Numbered from the stretch's first letter, positions 1 to 6,659 are shown. The stretch: DNA of 9,462 bases from Methanobacteriota archaeon (GCA_016207545.1 JACQPO010000060.1:1-9462), one strand, 5' to 3'. The notes: a model not told the origin generated them from the letters alone. Program-made: numbers and translations.

Positions 1-66
1 ACGGAGCTCCTCGCGGAAGGAGGCCGCCAGCACGTCGACCACGGCCCGGGAGTCGAGGGCCCGCAC
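1..66 (-). CDS. 5' end of an unidentified protein, cut by the window edge
   Basis: A reading frame opens with GTG at 66-64, directly after an in-frame TAA (69-67), and runs off the left edge after 22 codons. The N-terminus reads MRALDSRAVVDVLAASF and continues REELR, a natural-looking helical sequence without the Arg/Pro-rich character of shadow frames. It would be transcribed divergently from the acetyltransferase starting at 136, with about 70 bp between them. The fragment is too short to name: 'VLAASFREEL' resembles the first helix of many GNAT proteins but also fits other families. GTG or TTG codons a few residues in could be the true start. Only the frame and the clean N-terminus support it. 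Confidence 0.4.
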   Translation of the reverse strand, partial: MRALDSRAVVDVLAASFREELR

Positions 67-135
67 TTAGTCCTTGGCCTCGGACGGTGGCCGCATGCGA
101 TAGGCTCACATAGCCGCTACGCTTTGCCCCGGGGA

Positions 136-1185
136 ATGGACCTACGCGTCGTGCCGTTCGATGCAAAGACTGCATCCCGCGAGGCATGGCGGCAGTTCCA
201 CGCCTGGCGGCGCCTTCGGCGGGAGGAGACGGACCCGGGGGAGCCCGTGCTGAGCGACGGATCGATCGAACGCCTGCTGCGGCGCGACCACCCGGAGTGG
301 CAGGAGTTCCGGTTCGCGGCCATGGACCCCGAGCGCCAGGATGCGATGATCGGTTTCGTCTGGTTCGAGACCTCCCGCCCAGGAGGGGCTTCCCACGAGA
401 CGAACAAACACATCGCCTTTGTCATTGTCGAGCTGCTGAGGCCGTATCGGCGGCGGGGCTACGGCCGAGCCATGCTCCGGAAGGTCGTGGAACTCGCCCG
501 CGAGCACGGGCGTACGGTGCTCCAAGGGTGGTGCGAAGAGCCGGATGCCAAAGCGTTTGCCCGGGCCGTCGGCCTCCGCGTCGTGAGCCCGCGGCGGGTG
601 AACCGCCTGAACCTCGACGATGTCGAGTGGCCGATGGTGGAGCAGTGGCGGCGGGAGGGACCGGAACGATCCCCCGGCACGACCCTGCGCTGGTACAGGA
701 ACCGGATCGACGACGACATCCTCGAGACGTACTGCAAGGCGTTCACGGAAGTGTTCAACCAGCAGCCGTTCGACGAGGCGACCCGGGGGCAGTTCGTGTT
801 CACCCCGGAGGCGTTCCGGAACCGCGAGGAGGCGATCGCGGATACGGGCGCCACTTGGATCACCGTGATGTCCGTCGAGACGGACGGCGACATCTCCGGG
901 CTCACGGAGATGACGTTCAACCCCGACATGCAATGGATCATGTGGCAGGGCATGACGGGCGTCCGGGACACGTACCGGGGCCGCGGGCTCGGCAAGTGGA
1001 TCAAGGCGGAGATGCTCCTCCACGCCCGCCGGGAGTTCCCGAACGTGCGGGTCGTGGAAACGGGGAACGCATCGTCGAACGCCGCGATGTTGTCGATCAA
1101 CGAACGCCTCGGCTTCCGGACGCACAAGGAAGCGGTGACCGTCGAGATAACCCGCGACGCCTTGGAAGCGTACCTGAACGCGTAG
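136..1185 (+). CDS. Tandem-domain GNAT family N-acetyltransferase
   Basis: A 349-residue protein with two GNAT folds in one chain. The first has the acetyl-CoA pyrophosphate-binding motif RRRGYG at residues 105-110, preceded by the beta strand 'IAFVIVELL'. The second has YRGRGLG at 280-286, preceded by 'WIMWQGMTGV', and ends with the family's typical 'N..M..IN..LGF' (N322, LGF 325-327). GNAT enzymes move acetyl groups from acetyl-CoA to amines; double-GNAT proteins include mycothiol synthase-type and antibiotic acetyltransferases, but the substrate here cannot be read. Loss of activity in one half is possible, though both loops look intact. I prefer ATG at 136 over the TTG four codons upstream (124), because 'MDLRVVPFD' is a natural first strand. 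No clear Shine-Dalgarno is present, so the mRNA may be leaderless. The gene converges on its neighbour with 5 bp between stop codons. Confidence 0.9.
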   Translation: MDLRVVPFDAKTASREAWRQFHAWRRLRREETDPGEPVLSDGSIERLLRRDHPEWQEFRFAAMDPERQDAMIGFVWFETSRPGGASHETNKHIAFVIVELLRPYRRRGYGRAMLRKVVELAREHGRTVLQGWCEEPDAKAFARAVGLRVVSPRRVNRLNLDDVEWPMVEQWRREGPERSPGTTLRWYRNRIDDDILETYCKAFTEVFNQQPFDEATRGQFVFTPEAFRNREEAIADTGATWITVMSVETDGDISGLTEMTFNPDMQWIMWQGMTGVRDTYRGRGLGKWIKAEMLLHARREFPNVRVVETGNASSNAAMLSINERLGFRTHKEAVTVEITRDALEAYLNA

Positions 1186-1190
1186 GCGGC

Positions 1191-2822
1191 TCATCCCGCG
1201 ACCGCCGCGGCCTTCAGGAGCACTTCCTCCCGGAGGTACTTGGCGGGCAACGAACCCGCGTACAGGATCGCGTCGTGGAACCACTGGTCCGTGTACCTCC
1301 GACCGAGCGTCCCCCTCACGTCGTCCCGCAGCTGCTTGATCAGGTGTTTCCCGATCAGGTACGAGAGCTGGTACGCGGGGTTGTACGTGTACCGCTTGAC
1401 CTCCGCGAGGGCCCCCGGCCGCTCCATGCCCGCCTCCTTGACGAGGAACTCGACGGCCTCGTCGAACGTCATCGTGCCGCGGTGGAGGTCGACGTCGATG
1501 ATGATCCGGCACGCGCGCCACGCCTGGTCCAGGATCTGCACGAAGTGGGTCTTCGGATCCGCGCTGAACCCCTGCTCCCGCATCATGTCCTCGCAGTAGT
1601 GGGCCCACCCCTCGATCGTCTCGACGGCCCACGTCATCGCGCGGGCGAGGGACGGGTGCCCGTTCGCGCACACGAGCTGGAGGTGGTGCCCCGGGTACGC
1701 CTCGTGCACCGCGGTGTTCCGGATCCCCGGATAGTTGAACTCCCGCAACATCTCCGGCTTCCCCTCCACGGGCGTCACCATGTAGATGCCCTGCTGGACG
1801 TCCTCGAATTTCCCCGGAGACGAATAGGCGGCGAACGGGATCACGTGGCGCGCGTACGTCGGCGTCTCGATGACCTTCAAGTCGTCGCTCGGGGGAAGCG
1901 TCGCGAGCTTCTTCTCGCGGATGAATTCCCGCGCCGCCATCATCTCCTTCCGCGTGAACGCGAGCGCCTCCGCGAACTGCTCCGGGTGGTCCCCCTTGAC
2001 GAGGTCCTTCACTTCGTCCACGGTCGCGTCCGGCTTGATCTGCTGCGCAATCGCCGCCAATTGCTCTTTGCTTTCGCGCAAGTACTGCCAGCCGAGGTCG
2101 TAGATTTCCTCCAGGGACAGGGGCAGCTCCCGCCGCTCCAGCAGCTCCCGGAACGCGGCCTCCCCGATGCCGAGCCGTTCCTCCGCCTTCGGGAGCCGGT
2201 CGTCTTGGATCCACGCCGCGTACGCCTTCGTCGCGTCGAGCGTCTTCGCGATCGCCTCCTGGAACCGCTCCTTCGCCCCGTCCTCGAGGACGTCCGCGGC
2301 GGTGTGCCCGATGATCGCGAGGAAGCCGGGGAACCGCTGCGCGGACTCGAGCGCGATCTCGCACCACCGCTTCACGGGACGCGTGGTGCGCGTCTTGTGC
2401 TGCTCGAGCATCGTCGGATACTTCTCGAGCCGGGCGGCGATGCTGTCCATCCGCGTCGGCAAGGGCGCGAAGTCCCGCATGAACAAGGTGAACAGCCCCG
2501 AGCCCATGGAGGAGGCGCCCTGGGGAATTTGCTCCCAGAAGCGGAGGCGCTCCTCCTCGAACACGTGCAGGTCGATCGTGTGGAGGACGAGGCTTCGGTC
2601 CACGCGCTTCTCCGGGGACAGCGCGTTCGGGTCGACCGCGGCGATGTCCTTCCGAAACCGCTTTGCGACCTCCAGATCGTCGAGCAGTTTCTCCCGCCGC
2701 GCGTCGGGGACTTTGTCGTCGTACGCGTGGAGACCCATGTGGGTCGCGAAGAACGGCTCCGTCTCCACGAACCAATCGAACAGACGCTTCACGTGACCAT
2801 CGAGAACCTCGTCTCCCCGCAT
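1191..2822 (-). CDS. DUF885 family protein, probable zinc metallopeptidase-like enzyme
   Basis: A 543-residue protein matching the DUF885 family (PF05960) over its whole length. It opens with 'LDGHVKRLFDWFVETEPFFA' followed by 'THMGLHAYD', typical of the family N-terminus. The signature HEAYPGHHLQ lies at residues 373-382, and EGWAHYCE at 404-411; together they resemble a modified gluzincin zinc site with H373, H379 or H380, and E404 as likely ligands. The C-terminal 'YNPAYQLSYLIGKHLI' and 'GSLPAKYLREEV' segments are also family-like. Members are widely annotated as carboxypeptidase-like or of unknown function; no substrate can be assigned. No signal peptide is visible, so a cytosolic location is likely. 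The frame stays open upstream to an ATG at 2927 and a GTG at 2885, but the added residues are Arg-rich and lie before the usual family start. ATG 2822 has a TATA-like box 27 bp upstream. Confidence 0.9.
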   Translation of the reverse strand: MRGDEVLDGHVKRLFDWFVETEPFFATHMGLHAYDDKVPDARREKLLDDLEVAKRFRKDIAAVDPNALSPEKRVDRSLVLHTIDLHVFEEERLRFWEQIPQGASSMGSGLFTLFMRDFAPLPTRMDSIAARLEKYPTMLEQHKTRTTRPVKRWCEIALESAQRFPGFLAIIGHTAADVLEDGAKERFQEAIAKTLDATKAYAAWIQDDRLPKAEERLGIGEAAFRELLERRELPLSLEEIYDLGWQYLRESKEQLAAIAQQIKPDATVDEVKDLVKGDHPEQFAEALAFTRKEMMAAREFIREKKLATLPPSDDLKVIETPTYARHVIPFAAYSSPGKFEDVQQGIYMVTPVEGKPEMLREFNYPGIRNTAVHEAYPGHHLQLVCANGHPSLARAMTWAVETIEGWAHYCEDMMREQGFSADPKTHFVQILDQAWRACRIIIDVDLHRGTMTFDEAVEFLVKEAGMERPGALAEVKRYTYNPAYQLSYLIGKHLIKQLRDDVRGTLGRRYTDQWFHDAILYAGSLPAKYLREEVLLKAAAVAG

Positions 2823-2843
2823 GGCGCGCCGGATGGTCGAATC

Positions 2844-2858
2844 CCGGATAACGATTTG
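2844..2858 (-). promoter_or_regulatory. Possible leaderless promoter of the DUF885 gene
   Basis: Read on the minus strand the site is CAAATCGTTATCC, an A-rich BRE-like half followed by a TTAT core centred near 2849. That is 27 bp before ATG 2822, the distance expected when transcription begins at the start codon. A competing site, GATTAAGAG near 2905-2913, would suit the in-frame GTG at 2885 instead. The two options give proteins differing by 21 residues. Confidence 0.3.
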
Positions 2859-2963
2859 CCCGAGCTTGGCGGCTCGTCGACTCACCCCCAATCGATAGGT
2901 AGCTCTTAATCCTCTGAGCTTCCTCATGGCAGGCGGAAGAGGTGCCGCGGCGGGAGCGAGCGC

Positions 2964-3287
2964 GTGGCTTCGTCAGATGGTCTGATTCAGGACTTGACTC
3001 GGTTCCGCCGAAAGGTGTCGCGGCGATTTGGAATCCAGCGAATGATTCTGTTCGGCTCCCACGCGCGCGGGGAGGCCCGTCGGGGTAGCGACGTTGATCT
3101 CATCGTGGTGAGCCCGAAGTTCAGGCGGAAGAACGCGATTGACCGCGCTTCGCCTCTCCATTTGGCGTGGGACCTGGACTACCCCGTGGACTTCTTGTGC
3201 TACACGCCCGAGGAGTTTGGGAAACTTGCGCGACGTCCCAGCATCGTCCGGGAGGCCCTCGAGGAGGGCATACCGATCCCCGCGTGA
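2964..3287 (+). CDS. Minimal nucleotidyltransferase (MNT) domain protein
   Basis: A 107-residue stand-alone nucleotidyltransferase of the DNA polymerase beta-like superfamily. The catalytic core is GSHARG at residues 31-36 and SDVDL at 42-46, giving metal-binding D43 and D45, with D76 in 'YPVDFLCYTPEEF' as the likely third carboxylate. The length is normal for MNT proteins. Many MNT proteins are the antitoxin half of HEPN/MNT pairs, where they AMPylate the HEPN toxin; no HEPN partner is encoded on either side here, so this one is an orphan or its partner lies elsewhere. It starts with GTG; a weak GGAG lies about 8 bp upstream. Its stop is 3 bp from the stop of the convergent pyrK gene, leaving no room for separate terminators. 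Confidence 0.85.
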   Translation: MASSDGLIQDLTRFRRKVSRRFGIQRMILFGSHARGEARRGSDVDLIVVSPKFRRKNAIDRASPLHLAWDLDYPVDFLCYTPEEFGKLARRPSIVREALEEGIPIPA

Positions 3288-3290
3288 CGC

Positions 3291-4076
3291 CTACACCTTC
3301 ACGCGCCGCCCGCTGATGTCCCGCCGCCAGCGGCCGAAGTCGTGGGACTTCGCGAGCACGTCCCCCCAGAAGATTGGACCGTCGTAGCACACGAGGTACT
3401 CGTCGAACGCGCACGCGTCGCAGATCCCGATGCCGCACTTCATGTACCGCTCGAGGGACGCCTGAACCGGGATGCCTCGCGCATTGGCGGCTTCGACGAC
3501 TTTCTTCATCATGATCTCCGGCCCACACGTGAGCACCATGTCGAAGTGACGTCCCGCGAGGAGGTTGGCGGCGATGTCCGTCACGAATCCGTGGTGGCCC
3601 GCGCTGCCGTCGTCCGTCGCTAGGTGCACGGGGCCGCACCTCTTGAGGCGGTCCAGGAACGTGAGCTCTCCCTCCGTCCGCGCCCCGAAGGCGGTCTCGA
3701 CCTCGATGCCCGAGTCCGCGCACGCCTCGACCGCGGCGATGATCGACGCGATGCCCACGCCGCCGGCGACCGCCAGTGCGCGGCTCCCCTCGATCACGAA
3801 GGCGTTTCCGTAGGGCCCGCGGATGCCCACGAGGTCCCCTTTCACGGACTCCGCCGCGAACGCCTCCGTCGCGTCCCCGTACTCCCGGATCGTGACGCCC
3901 TTCGGGTCCCCGAGGTACGAGAGGGCCATCGGCAGCTCGTCGTGCTTCGGGATCCACACCATGACGAACTGCCCGGGCTTGGCGGTGAAGTCCGCGCGAA
4001 ACCGATACGTCCGCGTGTCGTGCGTCTCGTCCAAAATCCCGAGGAGCGGCACGATGTGCATCGGCCTACGCGCCAT
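3291..4076 (-). CDS. pyrK: Dihydroorotate dehydrogenase electron-transfer subunit PyrK
   Basis: A 261-residue iron-sulfur flavoprotein that takes electrons from the FMN of PyrD and passes them to NAD+ in type 1B dihydroorotate dehydrogenase. In order it shows a ferredoxin-reductase-like FAD domain with 'KPGQFVMVWIP' (33-43) and PMALSY (49-54), the archaeal-looking form of the flavin motif; GPYG (87-90); the nucleotide-binding AGGVGIA (104-110); CGPEIMM (184-190); and a C-terminal [2Fe-2S] cluster motif with C214, C219, C222 and C230. The last spacing (C-x7-C) is shorter than in the Bacillus-type protein as I recall it. The ATG lies inside the end of pyrD, giving an 11-bp overlap and probable translational coupling. 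It is cytosolic and acts in de novo pyrimidine synthesis. Confidence 0.93.
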   Translation of the reverse strand: MARRPMHIVPLLGILDETHDTRTYRFRADFTAKPGQFVMVWIPKHDELPMALSYLGDPKGVTIREYGDATEAFAAESVKGDLVGIRGPYGNAFVIEGSRALAVAGGVGIASIIAAVEACADSGIEVETAFGARTEGELTFLDRLKRCGPVHLATDDGSAGHHGFVTDIAANLLAGRHFDMVLTCGPEIMMKKVVEAANARGIPVQASLERYMKCGIGICDACAFDEYLVCYDGPIFWGDVLAKSHDFGRWRRDISGRRVKV

Positions 4077-4977
4077 GCGCGACCCCCACGAGGTCCTCGA
4101 CCTTCGCGTACCCGTGCGCGTCCATCCACGCCTCCATCTCCGCGCACACCTTCGCGAAGACGTCGATCCCCCGGTCGAGGATCGCGGTGCCGATCTGCAC
4201 CGCCCGCGCGCCCGCCATGAGGTACTCGATCGCGTCGCGACCCGTGACGATGCCGCCGACGCCCACGATCGGGATGTCCACCCGCTCGTAGATCTCGTAC
4301 ACGCACCGCAGGCCGACGGGCTTGATCGCGGGCCCGCTCAGCCCCCCGTACACGTTCCTCAATATCGGCATGCGGAGCTCCGGCTCGATTGCGATCGCCT
4401 TGACCGTGTTGATCGCGGTGACCGCGTCCGCGCCGCCGCGCACGGCGGCCTCCGCGAAGGACGCGATGTCCGCGACGTTCGGGGACAGCTTCGAGATTAC
4501 GGGAACTTGAACGACCTTCTTGACGGCGCGCGTGATCTCCTCGACCGCCTCAGGGTCCTGCGCGATCTCTGTGCCGAGGCCCTTCGCGTGGGGGCACGAG
4601 AGGTTCAGCTCTACCGCCAGGACGCCGTAGGAGGCCATGCGCTTCGCGACCGCCGCGTACTCCTCCGCGTTCCGTCCGTACACGCTTCCGATGACCGCGG
4701 CGCCGCCCCGCAACGCGTACGTCACCTCCTCCTCGTACGCCGCGATCCCCGGGTTCGGGATGCCGACCGCGTTGAGGAGGCCGACGTCGAACTCGTACAG
4801 CGTGGGGTTCAGGTTCCCCGCCCGCGGCTCCGGGCCGATCGACTTCGTCACGACCGCACCGGCGCCCGCCCTGTGGACGCGGAGCATGGAGCCGCCGGTC
4901 TCGTCGAGGAAGCCGGAGGCGAGCATCGTGGGGTTCCGGAGCTTGACGCCGGCGACCTCCGTCCCCAGGCTCGCCAT
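4066..4977 (-). CDS. pyrD: Dihydroorotate dehydrogenase catalytic subunit, class 1B (PyrD)
   Basis: A 303-residue TIM-barrel flavoprotein oxidising dihydroorotate to orotate, the fourth step of UMP synthesis. Visible landmarks are 'VVTKSIG' with K45, NAVGIPNPG (69-77) for substrate binding, NLSCPH (125-130) with catalytic base C128, SKLSPN (162-167) with K163, INT (189-191), GGLSGPAIKP (211-220) and the phosphate-binding GVGGI (239-243). A catalytic Cys rather than Ser, plus the adjacent pyrK, place it in the NAD-linked heterotetrameric class 1B. Length is normal. It is the first gene of a two-gene operon with pyrK; no other pyr gene is in the window. Its ATG has no Shine-Dalgarno but a TATA-like box at about -28, so the mRNA is probably leaderless. 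Confidence 0.95.
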   Translation of the reverse strand: MASLGTEVAGVKLRNPTMLASGFLDETGGSMLRVHRAGAGAVVTKSIGPEPRAGNLNPTLYEFDVGLLNAVGIPNPGIAAYEEEVTYALRGGAAVIGSVYGRNAEEYAAVAKRMASYGVLAVELNLSCPHAKGLGTEIAQDPEAVEEITRAVKKVVQVPVISKLSPNVADIASFAEAAVRGGADAVTAINTVKAIAIEPELRMPILRNVYGGLSGPAIKPVGLRCVYEIYERVDIPIVGVGGIVTGRDAIEYLMAGARAVQIGTAILDRGIDVFAKVCAEMEAWMDAHGYAKVEDLVGVAHGA

Positions 4978-5000
4978 CTTGGCGGCTGAAGTGGGAGACC

Positions 5001-5015
5001 GCTAAAAGGGTTTGC
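5001..5015 (-). promoter_or_regulatory. Predicted leaderless promoter of pyrD-pyrK
   Basis: On the minus strand the site reads GCAAACCCTTTTAGC: an A-rich BRE-like GCAAAC followed by a TTTTAG core centred near 5004. This is about 27 bp before the pyrD ATG (4977), matching a transcription start at or next to the start codon. It is the most AT-rich patch between the two divergent genes. Confidence 0.45.
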
Positions 5016-5027
5016 GAGTGCGGGCGC

Positions 5028-5165
5028 CTACTGCGGGCCTTGGACGAACTCCTCGACGGAGATTCCCGCCGCCCGCAGGACGCTGGGCAACAGCCTGCGA
5101 CCGCCTCTAGGCCCGCACCGGACACCGGATATGTATGACGGATACGTACGACACGTATTCGTCAT
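5028..5165 (-). CDS. Possible 45-residue small protein or gene remnant
   Basis: An open frame from ATG 5165 to TAG 5028, upstream of pyrD on the same strand. The last part, LLPSVLRAAGISVEEFVQGP, looks like a genuine protein C-terminus: a hydrophobic helix, a turn and an acidic helix, as at the end of many small helix-turn-helix regulators. The first half (Cys/Arg/Gly-rich) does not look convincing. It overlaps the inverted repeat at 5135-5165, so its start would lie in the control region of the neighbouring cupredoxin gene. It may be the decayed tail of an older gene, a tiny real protein, or chance; I see no Shine-Dalgarno. Confidence 0.2.
   Translation of the reverse strand: MTNTCRTYPSYISGVRCGPRGGRRLLPSVLRAAGISVEEFVQGPQ
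5124..5139 (+). promoter_or_regulatory. Candidate TATA element of the cupredoxin gene
   Basis: The segment CCGGATATGTATGA holds the most TATA-like run (ATATGTAT) in front of the gene at 5214. It predicts a transcription start near 5157-5160 and a leader of roughly 55 bases carrying the GGAGG ribosome-binding site. It abuts and slightly overlaps the left arm of the inverted repeat at 5135-5165. Confidence 0.35.
5135..5165. repeat. 31-bp inverted repeat, candidate operator
   Basis: Two 13-bp arms, ATGACGGATACGT (5135-5147) and ACGTATTCGTCAT (5153-5165), are complementary at 12 of 13 positions around a 5-base spacer. The repeat sits between the predicted TATA element and the likely transcription start of the cupredoxin gene, a place where a dimeric repressor would block initiation in archaea. 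It could also form an RNA hairpin at the 5' end if transcription begins further upstream. The spacing of the arm centres (18 bp, under two helical turns) suits a winged-helix dimer. Which regulator binds is unknown. Confidence 0.55.
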
Positions 5166-5190
5166 GCCGAACGTTCTTGGGGTCGGCCTA

Positions 5191-5202
5191 CTACGGCCGT
5201 AG
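5191..5202. repeat. 12-bp perfect palindrome next to the ribosome-binding site
   Basis: CTACGGCCGTAG is its own reverse complement and ends within the AGGAGG ribosome-binding site (5201-5206). In the mRNA it could form a short hairpin beside the site, or in DNA serve as a second protein-binding site. No function is shown by the sequence itself. Confidence 0.4.
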
Positions 5203-5206
5203 GAGG
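5201..5206 (+). promoter_or_regulatory. Shine-Dalgarno AGGAGG of the cupredoxin gene
   Basis: AGGAGG followed by a 7-base spacer and ATG at 5214. It is the strongest plus-strand ribosome-binding site in the window and fixes the start codon, unlike the apparently leaderless pyrD nearby. Confidence 0.7.
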
Positions 5207-5213
5207 AATTGCT

Positions 5214-5792
5214 ATGTCGGCACTGGAGGCGGGGGTCCCGCAGGCGGGGTCAAGCCGCATGGCGACGACTGCGGTGGCGGTGGGTGTCCTGGCGTTGGTG
5301 TTGTCGGCGGTGGCGTTGGGGCTCGGGGCGACGCGAGGCCCCGGCGTGCCGGCGCGGACGGTCGCATACACCGTCACGATCGACGAGGGACTGATCGTGA
5401 CGGGATGGAACACGACCTGTCAGTGCGCGGTCGAGATCGACACGCCGGCCGCGGACGAGGAGAAGGTCGTGGGCGAGTACGTGCGATGGGCGCCGAGCGT
5501 GATCATCGTCAACAGCGGGGACACGGTCACCCTGACCGTGAAGAACCCGCGCGGCGGGGACCACTCCTTCGCCATCATTGCGCCCCCTGACGCGTTCTCG
5601 GGGACGACGACCTCCGGCACCGTCCAGGGACGGGCGAACAGCGGGAATCCCACGGGCACGGAGGTGACGATCGAGTTCACGGCCCTGAAGCCGGGAACGT
5701 ACGTGTTCCTGTGCACGATCCCGTTCGACGACGCGCAGAACAAGTGCCATCCGGACCACGAGACGCTCACGGGCACCATCGTCGTCCTGTAG
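5214..5792 (+). CDS. Membrane-anchored cupredoxin-like protein
   Basis: A 192-residue protein with a short N-terminus, one hydrophobic segment (about residues 17-39: signal anchor or signal peptide) and an extracytoplasmic beta-rich domain. The cupredoxin pattern is visible: 'SVIIVNSGDTVTLTVKN' (95-111), DHSF with H117, the C-terminal strand 'GTYVFLCTIP' with C167, and the final 'LTGTIVVL'. H117, C167 and H179 or H182 would form a type 1 copper site. The usual axial Met is absent; Leu185 falls at the place of Met when the end is aligned by the following Gly. The loop after C167 is long and contains C178, and two more Cys occur at 69 and 71 (TTCQC), so a disulfide is possible. Likely role: electron transfer or copper handling at the cell surface. 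The halocyanin/plastocyanin group is the nearest label; the exact partner is unknown. Confidence 0.8.
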   Translation: MSALEAGVPQAGSSRMATTAVAVGVLALVLSAVALGLGATRGPGVPARTVAYTVTIDEGLIVTGWNTTCQCAVEIDTPAADEEKVVGEYVRWAPSVIIVNSGDTVTLTVKNPRGGDHSFAIIAPPDAFSGTTTSGTVQGRANSGNPTGTEVTIEFTALKPGTYVFLCTIPFDDAQNKCHPDHETLTGTIVVL

Positions 5793-5880
5793 GCCGCGCC
5801 GATTCCGCTGCTCGCGTCCAAGGTCGAGGCCCGAGCCGGACTCGAGCGTCTACCGTTCGACGCGAACCATGAGGGCCCCA

Positions 5881-5898
5881 GGTTCCCGTTCCGGAACC
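5881..5898. repeat. Short hairpin downstream of the cupredoxin gene
   Basis: GGTTCC and GGAACC (5881-5886 and 5893-5898) form a perfect 6-bp stem around a 6-base loop, about 90 bp after the cupredoxin stop. No T-run follows on the plus strand, so its role as a terminator is doubtful. The rest of 5793-6017 shows no convincing gene. Confidence 0.25.
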
Positions 5899-6017
5899 CT
5901 TGAGCGCGATCAGACTCCTCCTGTCCTGCCGACCCCTACGACACCCCCCCGTTCAATGTCGGCGCACAAAGCCGGCGCGCATTGGGTGGGTCGTGGAGGC
6001 GGGGGAAGGGTGGGTTT

Positions 6018-6254
6018 ATGGAACGGAGGGTCGATACGGACGGCGTGAAGACGGAGCCGTGCCCCTCGTGCGGGAAGCCGATGGAACGAGGATTTCTCGT
6101 CGCGGAAAGCCTCATCGGGGGCGCGAAGTGGGTCGAGAAGAAGACGCGCCTCGCGATCCGCGGGTCGCCCGTGGCGTCGGCCGACCGGTGGGGGAACGTG
6201 TATCTCTCCGGATTCCGATGCCCCGACTGCCACCGCCTCCTCTTGGCCTACTGA
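6018..6254 (+). CDS. Small zinc-ribbon protein (DUF6487-like)
   Basis: A 78-residue protein with two metal-binding knuckles: CPSCGKPMERGFL (C15, C18) and FRCPDCHRLLL (C68, C71). The first knuckle plus 'G..M..G.L' and the central 'GGAKWVEKK' match the layout of small 'PF20097/DUF6487'-type zinc-ribbon proteins common in bacteria and archaea; this assignment is from memory. Its biochemical role is unknown. ATG 6018 is preferred over TTG 5982, because the extra residues are Gly/Arg-rich and non-family-like and a GGGTGGG stretch precedes the ATG. No TATA-like box is evident at the leaderless distance. The gene stands alone, followed by a long non-coding stretch. Confidence 0.75.
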   Translation: MERRVDTDGVKTEPCPSCGKPMERGFLVAESLIGGAKWVEKKTRLAIRGSPVASADRWGNVYLSGFRCPDCHRLLLAY

Positions 6255-6645
6255 ATCCAATCGGACGCCGTTCTCTTCGGGGACGAAGACCCTCAGACCA
6301 CACGGAGGAGATTTCGGATTGCACGCGGGGGAGGCCCTCAGGGCCGAAGGCTTCGTTGCGGAGGGGGAACCTCTTGCCGCCGAATCGGACCCCCGCGGGC
6401 GTCCGCGGACGACCTAGCCTCTGCGCGGAGTGAGTCCCGCGGGAGTTCTTGCGCGTTGCGCAACCGCCAGGGAAGCGAATGGTTCGTTCGACGTTCCGGG
6501 GCCTTCGCGTGAGGGGCCTTTACATCCGGATTGGGCAAGATCACAAGCCGCCGGTCCGCTTGCAATTCCCGGCAGGCAGAACGGCCCTCCGAACAGACTG
6601 CATTCCGACGCGAACGGCCTCGCGCGGGCCGGAATGGACCCGATT

Positions 6646-6659
6646 CCCGTCCGGACGGG
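6646..6659. repeat. 14-bp perfect palindrome
   Basis: CCCGTCCGGACGGG is identical to its reverse complement. It lies between two other self-complementary elements of the gene-free region and contains the CCGT/ACGG half that recurs in the tandem units downstream. Confidence 0.5.

Noticed and set aside
142..2775. An 877-codon minus-strand open frame
   Set aside because: It is a shadow of the DUF885 and acetyltransferase genes; the translation is Arg/Gly/Pro-rich and resembles no protein.
186..2909. A 907-codon plus-strand open frame
   Set aside because: It crosses both the acetyltransferase and the opposite-strand DUF885 gene, and its product is Arg/Pro/Gly-rich with no motif. Absence of stops is a by-product of GC-rich codons.
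2964..4076. A toxin-antitoxin pair made of the nucleotidyltransferase and its neighbour
   Set aside because: The neighbour is pyrK, a metabolic gene on the opposite strand; no HEPN-like protein is encoded beside it.
5900..6433. A 177-codon plus-strand frame overlapping the zinc-ribbon gene
   Set aside because: It starts with TTG, has Arg/Pro-rich composition and no motif, while the other frame encodes clear CPxC zinc knuckles.
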